A stretch of DNA of 60,016 bases from Candidatus Tepidiaquacellales bacterium UBA2330 (GCA_002344965.1 DDUU01000014.1:1-60016); one strand, 5' to 3'. Positions 1 to 9,161 are shown, numbered from the stretch's first letter. Translations and numbers: made by a program. The notes: generated by a model not told the origin, from the sequence alone.

Positions 1-242
1 CTCATATTTTTGTCGTGTACTAAGAATTGAAAATTAAAATTTCAAAATAACAGATTTTGAACAATTCCTTGATATCAAAAGGAATTTATGAAATGGTTGC
101 TCTTATGTGGATCATATCAATCAAAAGACGCTTAAGGATACATTTAGCTAATGAAGAACAGAAGTGTGTGCAATATGAGGTTGACATTCAAACTTATTAT
201 AGATAATTTAAATTAAGAATAAAACTTATTGAAGAGGATAAA

Positions 243-1172
243 ATGAAAAACAAAATTTATTTAATCATTCTTATTATTGTTCTTGTAATATTAAATAGCA
301 AATTTCTTTATAGTCAGCAACAAACAATTACTATAAGGCTCAGCCAACAAACAGGACAAGATGCATTTATTGGAGATAATTATCCAACTACTAATTGGGG
401 TTATCATCCTGATCTTGTTGCATTAAGATGGACAAGTAATTTTAATCCCTTAGTCAGTAGATCACTATTTCAGTTTTATTTAAATAATATTCCGTCAAAT
501 GCAGAAATATTAGATGCAAGACTTTCACTTTATGCAAATCTGTTTCCAGTTAATTCAAATCATTACGGTACTAATTCAGCTTTTTTGCGAAGAGTTACTT
601 CAACTTGGATTGATACAATTGTTACATGGCCATCTCAACCTAGTTATACAACTATAAATCAGGTATACTTGCCACAAAGTAACTTCGCATTGCAAGACTA
701 TCTAAACATAGATGTAAAAAACTTAATACAAGATATGATTCAGTTTCCAAATCAAAGTTTTGGTTTTATATTAATGTTAAATGATGAATATCCTCCATTT
801 GCCTCCATGAATTTTGCCTCTGGTGATTGTTTTAATCCAAACTACCGTCCAAAATTAGATATTACATTTAATTTGGTTGGTATAAATGCTATTTCGAACG
901 AAATACCATCAAAGTATAAAATGTATCAGAATTATCCAAATCCATTTAATCCTGTTACTAATATAAAATTTGATTTGCCGCAAAGTTCTTTTATTAAAAT
1001 CTCTGTTTTTGATATACTAGGAAGAGAATTAGAAACTTTGGTTGATGAAAACTTATCTGCAGGAACCTATAATGTTATATGGGATGCAAACAACTATGCA
1101 AGTGGAGAATACTTTTACAGAATTATAACTTCAGATTTTGTAGAAACAAAAAGAATGTCACTGACCAAATAA
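243..1172 (+). CDS. T9SS-sorted DNRLRE-domain secreted protein
   Basis: Predicted secreted surface protein of unknown substrate. Residues 1-24 are a hydrophobic signal peptide ending near YSQQ. Residues about 30-215 look like a DNRLRE (CBM96-like) beta-sandwich: GQDAFIGDNYPTTNWG, then SRSLFQFYLNNIP, then a TW motif, and a conserved DVKNLIQDM segment. The last 80 residues or so are a T9SS type A sorting domain with NYPNPFNPVT and a basic KRMSLTK end, which family knowledge links to export by the type IX system and anchoring or release at the surface. The ATG follows GAAGAGGATAAA, a plausible ribosome binding site. The gene just downstream is a paralog, so this is a tandem duplication. Domain assignment is by eye; the sorting domain is certain. 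Confidence 0.85.
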   Translation: MKNKIYLIILIIVLVILNSKFLYSQQQTITIRLSQQTGQDAFIGDNYPTTNWGYHPDLVALRWTSNFNPLVSRSLFQFYLNNIPSNAEILDARLSLYANLFPVNSNHYGTNSAFLRRVTSTWIDTIVTWPSQPSYTTINQVYLPQSNFALQDYLNIDVKNLIQDMIQFPNQSFGFILMLNDEYPPFASMNFASGDCFNPNYRPKLDITFNLVGINAISNEIPSKYKMYQNYPNPFNPVTNIKFDLPQSSFIKISVFDILGRELETLVDENLSAGTYNVIWDANNYASGEYFYRIITSDFVETKRMSLTK

Positions 1173-1237
1173 TGTCAAAAATTTTTAAAGTAATTTCAGA
1201 TAACATTTTTTAAAAAATAAATGTAAAAGGAGTTAAA

Positions 1238-2467
1238 ATGAAAAGCAATAAGTACAACTTTATATTGGGTATAATATGCATCTTTACATTTGCATCAATA
1301 CTCAATGCGCAAACAACGGTTTCTATCCGACTTGGTCCGACTACAGGACAAGATGCATATATTGGAGATAATTATTTGAACATTAACTGGGGAATCCATC
1401 CCGATTTAACTGCAATCGCTTCAACTAACAACGGCGAAGGAGTTACTGCAAGAAGTTTATTTCAATTTGATTTAAGTTCTATACCTCCTACTGCTACTAT
1501 TATCGATGCTAAGCTTTCCCTATTTGGCAACCCTACACCTTCAAATTCAAACCATTTCGGCCGCAACGAAACATACATCAGACGAGTTGTATCTCCATGG
1601 TCTGATAACACGGTTGTATGGGATACACATCCCGATTTTACTCATCAAAATCAGGTATTACTACCTGAAAGTACTAGCCCATTACAAGATTATTTGAATA
1701 TAAATGTTACAAATCTAATTCAGGACATGCAAAATAATCCTACCACAAGCTTTGGATTTATTTTAATGTTGAGGATTGAACATAGACAAAGATTTATGAA
1801 TTTTGCATCTAGTGAATGTACTGATGTATCAAAGCGTCCATTACTAGAAATTACATTTGACGCTCCACTTCCGGTGGAGTTAAGTTCTTTCACATCCACC
1901 ATTAATGAAAGAAATGTAATGTTAAACTGGTCAACAAATATAGAGGAAAATAATAATGGATTTGAAATCCAATATTCAAAATTAACAGATCCAGACAATT
2001 GGATTAAGGTTGGATTTATAGAAGGTGCAGGTAATTCAAATACCATTAAAAATTATTCATTTGAACATAAAAATTTAATTACTGGAAAATACAAATACCG
2101 CTTGAAACAAATTGACTTCAACGGTAACTTCAAATATTATGATCTGTCTACAGAAATAGAAATTGGTGTTCCAAGTAAATTTTCTTTATCACAAAATTAC
2201 CCTAATCCATTCAATCCTTCAACTGTAATAAATTACGATATTGCAGTGGACTCCAAGGTTTCAATAAAAATATTTGATGTTACGGGTAAGGAATTAATGA
2301 CGTTGGTTAATGAAACCAAAAGCGCAGGATTTTACACTGAAACATTTTCTTCATCAGGAGGAAATGCTTTGTCAAGTGGAGCATACTTTTACAGAATTGA
2401 AGCTGTTCCTTTGAACGGAAACGGTAAGAGCTTCATATCCAGTAAAAATATGATGTTGGTGAAATAA
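1238..2467 (+). CDS. T9SS-sorted DNRLRE-domain secreted protein, longer paralog
   Basis: Paralog of the gene 65 bp upstream. It has a signal peptide (residues 1-24), a DNRLRE-like beta-sandwich containing GQDAYIGDNYLNINWG and RSLFQFDLSSIPP, and a T9SS type A sorting domain from about residue 314 (QNYPNPFNPST) ending in MMLVK. Unlike its neighbour it carries about 100 extra residues (210-310) starting PLPVELSSFTS and containing YRLKQIDFNGNFKYYD. This fibronectin-type-III-like linker is common in T9SS cargo of Bacteroidota and Ignavibacteria. The start is supported by AAAGGAG nine bases upstream. A strong hairpin terminator follows the stop. The ligand is unknown; binding of an insoluble substrate is inference. 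Confidence 0.87.
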   Translation: MKSNKYNFILGIICIFTFASILNAQTTVSIRLGPTTGQDAYIGDNYLNINWGIHPDLTAIASTNNGEGVTARSLFQFDLSSIPPTATIIDAKLSLFGNPTPSNSNHFGRNETYIRRVVSPWSDNTVVWDTHPDFTHQNQVLLPESTSPLQDYLNINVTNLIQDMQNNPTTSFGFILMLRIEHRQRFMNFASSECTDVSKRPLLEITFDAPLPVELSSFTSTINERNVMLNWSTNIEENNNGFEIQYSKLTDPDNWIKVGFIEGAGNSNTIKNYSFEHKNLITGKYKYRLKQIDFNGNFKYYDLSTEIEIGVPSKFSLSQNYPNPFNPSTVINYDIAVDSKVSIKIFDVTGKELMTLVNETKSAGFYTETFSSSGGNALSSGAYFYRIEAVPLNGNGKSFISSKNMMLVK

Positions 2468-2491
2468 GAATTTGTTTAAAAAAATTATAAG

Positions 2492-2522
2492 GGCAGTCTT
2501 AGTTAGAAGGCTGCCTTTTTTA
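2492..2522 (+). terminator. Rho-independent terminator after the DNRLRE pair
   Basis: A 9-bp stem, GGCAGTCTT (2492-2500) with AAGGCTGCC (2507-2515) including one G-T pair, has a 6-base loop and is followed by seven T. It ends the plus-strand DNRLRE genes and separates them from the convergent asparagine synthase gene, whose stop lies 15 bp further on. Confidence 0.85.
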
Positions 2523-2536
2523 TAGGATAAAGGATA

Positions 2537-4372
2537 TCAAATATCTTTTATCCATCGGTTAAGCATTGCAAGTCTCCACACAATGTTCGAATATTTATCA
2601 TTGCCGTTTTCAAACTCACTTATTAGGGAAATGGTTTTTTCTTTATTAATGAAATCAAGCTTGTTGTAATCAATTTTCAGTAAGTGTTTTAAAGATCCTC
2701 TCATCCACTTCACTTCACCGGGAGTTACAAAACCTTTCTTATCTCGCCTTGCAATAATTTTTTCCGGTATTATATCTTTTAATGACTTTCTAAGAATAAA
2801 CTTAGTCTCGGAATTATTAATTTTAAAATTATTTGGCAATGAAAAACAAAACTCAACGATTCTGTGGTCAAGAAACGGTACCCTGGATTCTATTGAGTAA
2901 CACATTGAATTAAAATCTACACAATACAAAATAGACGGTAGAATTGTATGAGTTAATGTGTGATAAAGAAAATTGTTCGTTTTATTTGAATTTTTATGCT
3001 CTAAATTAAAAAGATCATTATCGTTTTTTTGATTGATCATATTTCCATTATATTTGTATTCTAGATGATATAATTTGTTTTCTTCAAACAATAATGATAA
3101 AAAAGTTTTTGAATATATATCCAAAGTTTTTTTCAAACCATAGGAATGATATTTTTTAAAATTATTTATCAAGGAAATTCCCTTTAACATTTTAAATTCT
3201 GAAAATTCATCAGCGAATAATCTGTAGAAAGTGTGCAAATAACCACCCATAGCCTCATCTGCACCCTGACCATCTATCGTTACTGTGATTCCTTCTGCTC
3301 TTGCAAGTTTCATTACGAAGTAGTGGGAAATAAGAGAGCTTCCGTTCAAAGGGATACTGAACTTTTTGAATATTTCTTCAAATGAATTTTCGATTTCCGT
3401 ATTCGACGGAGAAATATAAAATGGTATCAGGTTCGGATATTGATCAATCACTTCTTTTACAAATGGTCTTTCGTCAAACTTATTATCAAGCCCCTCATAA
3501 AAAGCAGTGAAGCTTTTTATTTTTTTGCCTTTATTGATTATTGATAATGCAGATGCCATTGCACTGCTGTCCAATCCACCGCTAAGACATACCCCCAATG
3601 GAACATCACTTCTGTTATGAAGTGTCATTGAATTGAAAAATAATTCATAGAATTCAATGCACTTATCTTCAAATGAATTATTATTGTTACCCGAGAAATT
3701 TTCAATATCCCAATATCTTTCTACGGAAATTTTTCCACCTTTTAAAAATAAATTGTGAGCCGGGGGCAAATTTTTAATTACCTTAAAGTAAGTTTCATCC
3801 TCATAATGCAACCAACCCAGCTGCAACCCGCGAAATACCTGTTCTAAATTAATCTCATTTGAATATAACGGTGTAAGCTGAAGCGCTTTAATTTCTGAAG
3901 CAAAGAAAAAATCTCTATTTTTTTGTATATAAAGAAAAGGTTTAATTCCGAATCTGTCACGCGAACAAAATAGTAATTTATTTGTCTCGTCCCAAATTAC
4001 AAGTGCCCACATACCAATAAATTTTTTAACACAATCTTTACCCCATTCCTTATATGCAGCCAGAATAACTTCTGTATCAGATTCTGTTCGGAATTTATAA
4101 TTTAGCTTTATAAGTTCAGATCTAATTTCAATATAATTATAAATTTCACCATTGAATGTGATAGTTAAATCCAGGTAATGAAAAGGTTGGTTTGATTCAG
4201 GGGATAAATCAATTATACTTAGTCTGTTATGCCCTAAACCTATATTTTCCGAATAAAATGTACCTGTGTTGTCAGGTCCCCGATGGATTGTACTTTTCAT
4301 CATGGAATCAAGAATTTTTCGAAAATCAAATTTATCTATTTTTTCAGAGTAAAAGCCGGCAATACCACACAT
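2537..4372 (-). CDS. asnB: Asparagine synthase (glutamine-hydrolysing)
   Basis: Class II glutamine-dependent amidotransferase of the AsnB family, 611 residues. The N-terminal glutaminase domain (about 1-200) begins MCGIAGFYS, giving Cys2 as nucleophile after Met removal, with RGPDNTG, GHNRLSIIDLS, FNGEIYNY and SDTEVILAAYKEWG. The synthetase domain has the ATP pyrophosphatase P-loop LSGGLDSSAMA near residue 260 and SIESRVPFLDHRIVEF near 515. The family converts aspartate, glutamine and ATP to asparagine, but many members next to surface-glycan genes amidate sugars or other carboxylates. Here it is followed on the same strand by an acyltransferase and a deacetylase-like gene, so a role in glycan decoration is as likely as free asparagine synthesis. 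Confidence 0.93.
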   Translation of the reverse strand: MCGIAGFYSEKIDKFDFRKILDSMMKSTIHRGPDNTGTFYSENIGLGHNRLSIIDLSPESNQPFHYLDLTITFNGEIYNYIEIRSELIKLNYKFRTESDTEVILAAYKEWGKDCVKKFIGMWALVIWDETNKLLFCSRDRFGIKPFLYIQKNRDFFFASEIKALQLTPLYSNEINLEQVFRGLQLGWLHYEDETYFKVIKNLPPAHNLFLKGGKISVERYWDIENFSGNNNNSFEDKCIEFYELFFNSMTLHNRSDVPLGVCLSGGLDSSAMASALSIINKGKKIKSFTAFYEGLDNKFDERPFVKEVIDQYPNLIPFYISPSNTEIENSFEEIFKKFSIPLNGSSLISHYFVMKLARAEGITVTIDGQGADEAMGGYLHTFYRLFADEFSEFKMLKGISLINNFKKYHSYGLKKTLDIYSKTFLSLLFEENKLYHLEYKYNGNMINQKNDNDLFNLEHKNSNKTNNFLYHTLTHTILPSILYCVDFNSMCYSIESRVPFLDHRIVEFCFSLPNNFKINNSETKFILRKSLKDIIPEKIIARRDKKGFVTPGEVKWMRGSLKHLLKIDYNKLDFINKEKTISLISEFENGNDKYSNIVWRLAMLNRWIKDI

Positions 4373-4445
4373 ATTAGTTACTTAGGATTTTATAATTAAT
4401 CATTAAACTGTTTTAAAAATTTTATACAAGTGCTAAAATATTTAA

Positions 4446-5504
4446 TTAATCGGTTCTGTCAAATCTAATTCCATACCTTGATAAATATTTTAAAGTTTCC
4501 TCACCAATATTATTAGTTCCATTCCTTTCTTTTGAATATAGATCAGCCCACATTATTGAGGATTGAGTCATCTTAATCCTTAAATCTTTCGGAATGTTTT
4601 TAAGACTCAAAAGAAACGTGTTTTTATTTAGGTTTTTTAAATTCTCTTCCATCAATTCAGAATTATAATAATTTAATCTGTATTCAGAATTTCCTGTAAG
4701 TATTTTTGAACAATAACTTTCTTTCTTTTTTTCTGAATCAATATTTAAACCATTATAGCTGAGATAAGCAATAAATTCTTCTAAAATATTTACCATTGTA
4801 TTATTTTTTTCTTCAAAGGTTAATTTTTTAGGATATTCTTCTGCCGTCTTTATAACTTTTGCTGGAGAACCTGCAGCTAAACTTCCTGCAGGAATATCTT
4901 TTGTTACCAGCGAATCAGCACCAATCGTACATCCGTCACCAATCGAAACACCGGGCATAATAAAAATTCTCCAGGGGAGCCAGACATTTTTACCTAATGA
5001 AATAGGTGCAAACGCTACAGGATACCCTTCTAATTTATTCTGCCATGATCCATGTGTAAATAAAAGACAATGTCCTCCTACACCGGTATCATCTCCGATA
5101 ACAACAGGTTTTGTAGTGTTTATAAATGACATTTTCATTATGGTGGTTCTTTTACCCATTTTCAATAGAGAATCCGGTGATGAAAGACCTCCTATAAAAA
5201 CCTGCTCTGTAATTTTAGCATCATCATCAATTTCAATTTTTTCTGTATCTATTACAGTTTGTGAACCTATACTTACATATCTTCCAATTTTAATTTCTCT
5301 TCCCCGAATATATGTAAACATACTAATTTTTGAAAATTCTCCAATTTTAATTTTTTCACCTATAACTACAGATCCGAATCCAATCCTCACTCCTTTCCCT
5401 ATCTCTGCACCCATCATTTTGTATATAAAGATTTTTAAAAAGGAAGGGAGTATACCGGAAATCATTTTAATCTTCTTTGAAAAAGATCTATTCTTAATCA
5501 ACAT
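4446..5504 (-). CDS. Left-handed beta-helix (hexapeptide) acyltransferase
   Basis: About residues 35-220 form hexapeptide repeats of the LbH fold ([LIV]-G-x4 pattern: MMGAEIGKGVRIGFGSVVIG, IKIGRYVSIGSQTVID, GVSIGDGCTIGADSLVTKDI), followed by a PAGSLAAGSPAKVIK motif typical of CoA-dependent O- or N-acetyltransferases such as the WbbJ/maltose acetyltransferase type. The remaining 130 residues are an uncharacterised C-terminal tail rich in Lys, Asn and Glu. Its ATG overlaps the stop of the upstream deacetylase-like gene by one base (TAATG), indicating translational coupling. Acetylation of a surface polysaccharide is inferred from family and context; the acceptor is unknown. Confidence 0.85.
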   Translation of the reverse strand: MLIKNRSFSKKIKMISGILPSFLKIFIYKMMGAEIGKGVRIGFGSVVIGEKIKIGEFSKISMFTYIRGREIKIGRYVSIGSQTVIDTEKIEIDDDAKITEQVFIGGLSSPDSLLKMGKRTTIMKMSFINTTKPVVIGDDTGVGGHCLLFTHGSWQNKLEGYPVAFAPISLGKNVWLPWRIFIMPGVSIGDGCTIGADSLVTKDIPAGSLAAGSPAKVIKTAEEYPKKLTFEEKNNTMVNILEEFIAYLSYNGLNIDSEKKKESYCSKILTGNSEYRLNYYNSELMEENLKNLNKNTFLLSLKNIPKDLRIKMTQSSIMWADLYSKERNGTNNIGEETLKYLSRYGIRFDRTD

Positions 5505-6778
5505 TAATATTTGTTTTTAATAATTTGAGATTGAGTAATGCATTCATATTTGTTTTCGTAAAAATATTTTAATATTTCTTTGTAAGCATCTAGATAACCA
5601 TTAAATTTATAGTTTGAAAAAAAATTATTGTGCCATAATACTGAAATTATGCTATTGGAATTATTTTTTTCAAAAAAAGAAATTACCTTTTTTGCTATTT
5701 TACCGGGAGGTAACTTTTCATATCCGTAAAAAGTCTGATCCATTACATTTAATGGAACTTCAACAAAGTCATAAGCTCTGTTATTATTAAAATCAAATGG
5801 GTAAAAAGGTTGACCATAATTGTTGCGAAATCCCATTACATCAGCAAAACCTAAACTTGAATCTAATTTTATTCCGGATTGTTGTAATTGATTAAAAGCT
5901 GAAGGTAAATTAAATTTTAAATAATGATATCTGTTTCCATCCGGAATAAAACCTAATTTTAAAATTTCAGTTTCAAAACTATCTTCAGAAATACTTTTGT
6001 GAATACCATTTTCCCATCCCTTTTGATTTACATATTCTATAGTTGAACGAATATTTTTACTGTCAATTGAATAATCAGAATTTCTTTCCAATTTATTCAA
6101 CTTACCTTTATTTACTAACCAATAAAAAACAGAATTAAAATCATATTCACTCTCAATTTTAATTATTTTGTCAATGTTCAACCAATCATGTTTTAGGATT
6201 ACAACATTCATTATAAGTTTAATTATTACATCAAATTTTTTTCTTTTTAAGGCATAAAATCCGTCCTGAAAAAATGATCCATACACAGTATCAATATCAT
6301 GAGACAAAAAGAATTTTGATCTAAAAACAACCTGTTTTAATTTGTTAAGTTTTTCGTTAGAATTAAATAATTTATCAAAACATTGTTGAACTATATTATC
6401 TTCAACATTTTTGTAAAAGTACTGATAACTGTTTTTATATTTAAATCTGCCATATTCATCCGGTTCAAAACATCCATATTCTTGAATACAATTTATCATA
6501 TAAAATGCCGTACATAAATAATCAATTTCCCCTTTAGAATTTTTTACAAAACAATCATTTTTGAAGAAGTTATCAAATTCGTATTCTTTTGAATAGACCT
6601 TATCAAAAAAATCTTCAGAATATTGTAAATCAGATTCTGAAGTATTTGATATTATAAAATCCGCACTTTTTAAATCCAAAGTATAATTAAAATTGATCTT
6701 TTTGTTACGTAAGAAAATTTCAAAAATATATTTGAAAGCATTGTAATATATAGATGATTTGTCAAAATAAATTTTCAT
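5504..6778 (-). CDS. Polysaccharide deacetylase-like protein (DUF7033-type N-terminus)
   Basis: A 424-residue cytosolic-looking protein with no signal peptide. The C-terminal half matches the polysaccharide-deacetylase-like family found in Bacteroidota glycan clusters: SHDIDTVYGS (metal-binding Asp-Asp region) near residue 160, GIHKS near 260, RYHYLKF, LDSSLGFADVMGFRNNYG near 310, and VLWHNNFF near 385. The N-terminal 110 residues resemble the DUF7033 companion domain. It is first in a coupled operon with the acyltransferase and asparagine synthase genes. Start ATG at 6778 gives MKIYFDKSS. Base composition is visibly more AT-rich than the genes after 8.5 kb, as for its two operon partners. 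Substrate unknown. Confidence 0.75.
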   Translation of the reverse strand: MKIYFDKSSIYYNAFKYIFEIFLRNKKINFNYTLDLKSADFIISNTSESDLQYSEDFFDKVYSKEYEFDNFFKNDCFVKNSKGEIDYLCTAFYMINCIQEYGCFEPDEYGRFKYKNSYQYFYKNVEDNIVQQCFDKLFNSNEKLNKLKQVVFRSKFFLSHDIDTVYGSFFQDGFYALKRKKFDVIIKLIMNVVILKHDWLNIDKIIKIESEYDFNSVFYWLVNKGKLNKLERNSDYSIDSKNIRSTIEYVNQKGWENGIHKSISEDSFETEILKLGFIPDGNRYHYLKFNLPSAFNQLQQSGIKLDSSLGFADVMGFRNNYGQPFYPFDFNNNRAYDFVEVPLNVMDQTFYGYEKLPPGKIAKKVISFFEKNNSNSIISVLWHNNFFSNYKFNGYLDAYKEILKYFYENKYECITQSQIIKNKY

Positions 6779-6956
6779 TCACGTATTTTATAAAACTTTA
6801 GAAAAGGTTAAAATATTTAATTATGTTTGCTGAACACTTTATCAATTTAATAATACCATGAATAAATTAAACTACAAATTCATTCTTAATTTATGTGTTA
6901 TCTTAAAATGCTCTACAAGTTATAAATGAACATATTTTGGAATAAAATAGAAAGTG

Positions 6957-6983
6957 TGTACTGGTTCACCGGAAAATGGAATT
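6957..6983 (+). repeat. Inverted repeat of the IS3 element, orfB side
   Basis: 27-base terminal repeat beginning TGTACTGG and ending AATGGAATT; it matches the other end at 21 of 27 positions, with the outermost TGTA and innermost TGGAATT conserved. Confidence 0.85.
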
Positions 6984-7005
6984 ATCAAAATTTGATTTAG
7001 GTAGA

Positions 7006-7953
7006 TCATGAAGCAAAACTCCTTGCCTTGATTCTGTTAATTCTTGCCTCAGTTAATTTGTTTTCTCTCACCTCAAGTTTTTCTTTTACAGTTCCTTTCA
7101 GATAGTCATCCGGTGTCAGATAAAATAACGAACTGTGTAATCTTTTTGTATTATAAAATTCAATATACTCTTTTATCTGTTTTCTTGCGTCTCCAATATT
7201 GATCATCGAAGCTTTTTTCAGATGCTCTTCATTAATCGTTTTATGAAAACGTTCTATCTTTCCATTTGCCGGCGGGTAAGCAATTGAAGTCCGGACATGC
7301 TGAAGCCCTGCAAACTTTATATACATTGCAAAGTCTTTACTGATGAACTGTGATCCGTTATCTGAAATTATTCTCGTATTATTGCCCGGAAATTTTTCAA
7401 TAGCTTTTTGGATCTTCAGCTGCACATCATATTCCTGCATGTTCTGTCTGAGCTCGTGATGAACGATGTATCTGGAGTAACCGTCAATTACTGAAATTAA
7501 AAACAAAAATGTTCCTTTGAAATTAACATATTTTATATCTACATGCCAATGCTGATGCGGTCCGAACGGCTGATCAAATCCATTTCCTTTAGATGACTTC
7601 TTTGTCGTCTTCCATTTATTAAGTAAATTATTTTTCTTCAGGACTCTATAAACCGCAGCAGGACTTGCAGCTACTACATCTTCATCCATCATCATATAAG
7701 TCATCCGCCGGTAGCCTTCTCCGGCATGATTTTTTGCAAAGTGAATAATTGCCTCTGTTTCCCAATCAAGAAGCCAGTTACTTTTAGGAATTTTACCGTT
7801 ATGAAAGTTCGGCATTCCTTGTCTTGATGACCACGAATAATATTTACTTGAACTTATATTTATCATTTTTAAAAGCATGTTTAAGGTAAAATCAGTTTTT
7901 GCTTTAACTTTCAAAAAATAACTGACAATCTCATCTCTGATATCCGGTTCCAC
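7006..7953 (-). CDS. IS3-family transposase OrfB (DDE integrase core)
   Basis: The 315-residue catalytic subunit of the IS3-family transposase. An HTH_21-like region precedes the integrase core (rve). The DDE triad is visible as WHVDIKY (first Asp, near residue 137), ISDNGSQF (second Asp, near 198) and NGKIERFH (Glu, near 235), followed by the typical EFYNTKRLHSSL. The start shown is a GTG 25 bases after the orfA stop; in vivo the protein is probably made as an OrfAB fusion by frameshifting at an A8 run at the end of orfA. OrfB lies +1 relative to orfA, not the usual -1. The frame is open in full, so the element may be active. Confidence 0.93.
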   Translation of the reverse strand: MEPDIRDEIVSYFLKVKAKTDFTLNMLLKMINISSSKYYSWSSRQGMPNFHNGKIPKSNWLLDWETEAIIHFAKNHAGEGYRRMTYMMMDEDVVAASPAAVYRVLKKNNLLNKWKTTKKSSKGNGFDQPFGPHQHWHVDIKYVNFKGTFLFLISVIDGYSRYIVHHELRQNMQEYDVQLKIQKAIEKFPGNNTRIISDNGSQFISKDFAMYIKFAGLQHVRTSIAYPPANGKIERFHKTINEEHLKKASMINIGDARKQIKEYIEFYNTKRLHSSLFYLTPDDYLKGTVKEKLEVRENKLTEARINRIKARSFAS

Positions 7954-7978
7954 CCACAGAGCATTCAGATCTCCCCAT

Positions 7979-8272
7979 CTATGTTTTTTTTAACTCAATG
8001 TTCTCAGAAACGAGCCAGCTGATTGCATCCTCTTTCCTTTTAAGCTTAGCTTCAAGTTTATCAATCTTCTTTTCATGAACAGTAGAAGATACTCCGGGTT
8101 TCGCTTCAAAAATAGCAGACGCATTCTCGAAGAGTTTCTTCTTCCAGTTATAAATGTCATTAACATGAACATTAAACTTTTCAGCGACCTGGCTGATCGG
8201 TGTATTATTCTCAAGCAACTCTCTGAGAATGATTACTTTCTGTTCTGATGTGTAACGTTTTTTTTCGCTCAT
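7979..8272 (-). CDS. IS3-family transposase OrfA (HTH)
   Basis: The 97-residue DNA-binding subunit of the IS3 transposase. It begins MSEKKRYTSEQKVIILRELL and contains a helix-turn-helix of the HTH_Tnp_1 type (ISQVAEKFNVHVNDIYNWKK, about 28-48) and a C-terminal leucine-zipper-like coiled coil (KKIDKLEAKLKRKEDAISW). It ends at a run of eight A in the coding strand (7984-7991) just before TAG, a plausible slippage site joining it to OrfB. Confidence 0.92.
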   Translation of the reverse strand: MSEKKRYTSEQKVIILRELLENNTPISQVAEKFNVHVNDIYNWKKKLFENASAIFEAKPGVSSTVHEKKIDKLEAKLKRKEDAISWLVSENIELKKT

Positions 8273-8316
8273 TTTGGAATTTCCTTTCGTTAAGTTTACA
8301 AATATAATAATTCAGA

Positions 8317-8343
8317 AATTCCATTTCCACTTGAAGCATTACA
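8317..8343 (-). repeat. Inverted repeat of the IS3 element, orfA side
   Basis: 27-base terminal repeat, reading TGTAATGC inward on the minus strand to AATGGAATT. It lies directly upstream of orfA and is followed outside by AGTG, the copy of the target duplication. Confidence 0.85.
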
Positions 8344-8507
8344 AGTGAGAAGATATAAGATTTAATATTTCTTGCAGGTGAAAATATAAAAAGTAAAATA
8401 TTTATATATTACTAAAATTTATTCAATATAGTATACAAAATGAAAGAATATTAAGAATTGTATTTAAAAACCTATAATGGTATTTTTGATAAATTAAATT
8501 TAAAAAT

Positions 8508-9122
8508 ATGAAATTAAGCTCATACAAAGTTTTTACTGTATTTATAGTTTTAATATTTTCTACATCATTTTACGGATGCGGATATAACACGCTGGTATCA
8601 ATGGAGGAGGGAGTTAACTCCGCATGGTCACAAGTGGAAAATCAATATCAGAGAAGAGCGGATCTTATTCCGAACTTAGTCAGCACCGTGCAGGGAGCTG
8701 CTGATTTTGAAAAAAGCGTTTTGACGGAAGTTACTGACGCAAGAAGCCGCGTAGGTCAGATGAAACTTAATGCAGATGATCTCAGTGATCCGCAGAAATT
8801 CCAGATGTTTCAGCAGGCGCAGGATCAGCTCTCAAGCGCATTATCCAGACTGCTTGTCGTAACTGAGAATTATCCGCAGCTGAGATCAAATGAAAACTTT
8901 TTACAGCTTCAGACACAGCTTGAAGGTACCGAAAACAGAATTTCAGTAGAGCGAAGAAGATATAATGAAACTGTACAGGCTTATAATACTGAGACAAGAA
9001 CTTTTCCGACACTGATCATGGCCAAGATTTTCGGATTCAAAGAAAAAGAATACTTCAAATCTACAGCAGGCAGCGAAAATCCGCCGGATGTAAATTTTGA
9101 TTTTAATAAAAAAGATAAATAG
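8508..9122 (+). CDS. lemA: LemA family lipoprotein
   Basis: A LemA-family protein of 204 residues. The N-terminal hydrophobic segment (6-23) ends in the lipobox-like SFYGC, so the protein is probably a lipoprotein with Cys24 lipidated. The family signature is clear: NTLVSMEEGVNSAWSQVENQ, then YQRRADLIPNLVSTV, TEVTDARSRVG and ENYPQLRSNENFLQLQ, followed by the long helical region. The function of LemA is not settled in general; it is a helical envelope protein often found beside TPM-domain or Htp-type proteases. Neither neighbour is present here: an IS element lies upstream and a sugar nucleotidyltransferase downstream. Confidence 0.93.
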   Translation: MKLSSYKVFTVFIVLIFSTSFYGCGYNTLVSMEEGVNSAWSQVENQYQRRADLIPNLVSTVQGAADFEKSVLTEVTDARSRVGQMKLNADDLSDPQKFQMFQQAQDQLSSALSRLLVVTENYPQLRSNENFLQLQTQLEGTENRISVERRRYNETVQAYNTETRTFPTLIMAKIFGFKEKEYFKSTAGSENPPDVNFDFNKKDK

Positions 9123-9161
9123 TTTTACATTTGTTAATTCCTTAACTAATATAATCTACTA

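Larger units (their letters stand above)
6957..8343 (-). mobile_element. Complete IS3-family insertion sequence
   Basis: A 1387-bp element bounded by imperfect inverted repeats that start TGTA and end TACA. The outer 27 bases of each end match at 21 positions (6957-6983 against the complement of 8317-8343). The target sequence AGTG is present directly outside both ends (6953-6956 and 8344-8347), a 4-bp duplication within the 3-5 bp range known for IS3 elements. Inside are a transposase orfA and orfB on the minus strand. The intact ends, duplication and open frames suggest a recent insertion. It landed in non-coding DNA between the glycan operon and lemA. Confidence 0.9.

Noticed and set aside
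1..242. Possible gene remnant at the left edge
   Set aside because: A frame of about 50 codons exists (containing MVALMWIISIKRRL) but has no recognisable motif and no start with a ribosome binding site; I see no supported feature in these bases.
4192..5520. Plus-strand open frames inside the asnB and acyltransferase genes
   Set aside because: They are antisense shadows; the minus-strand frames carry complete conserved motifs.
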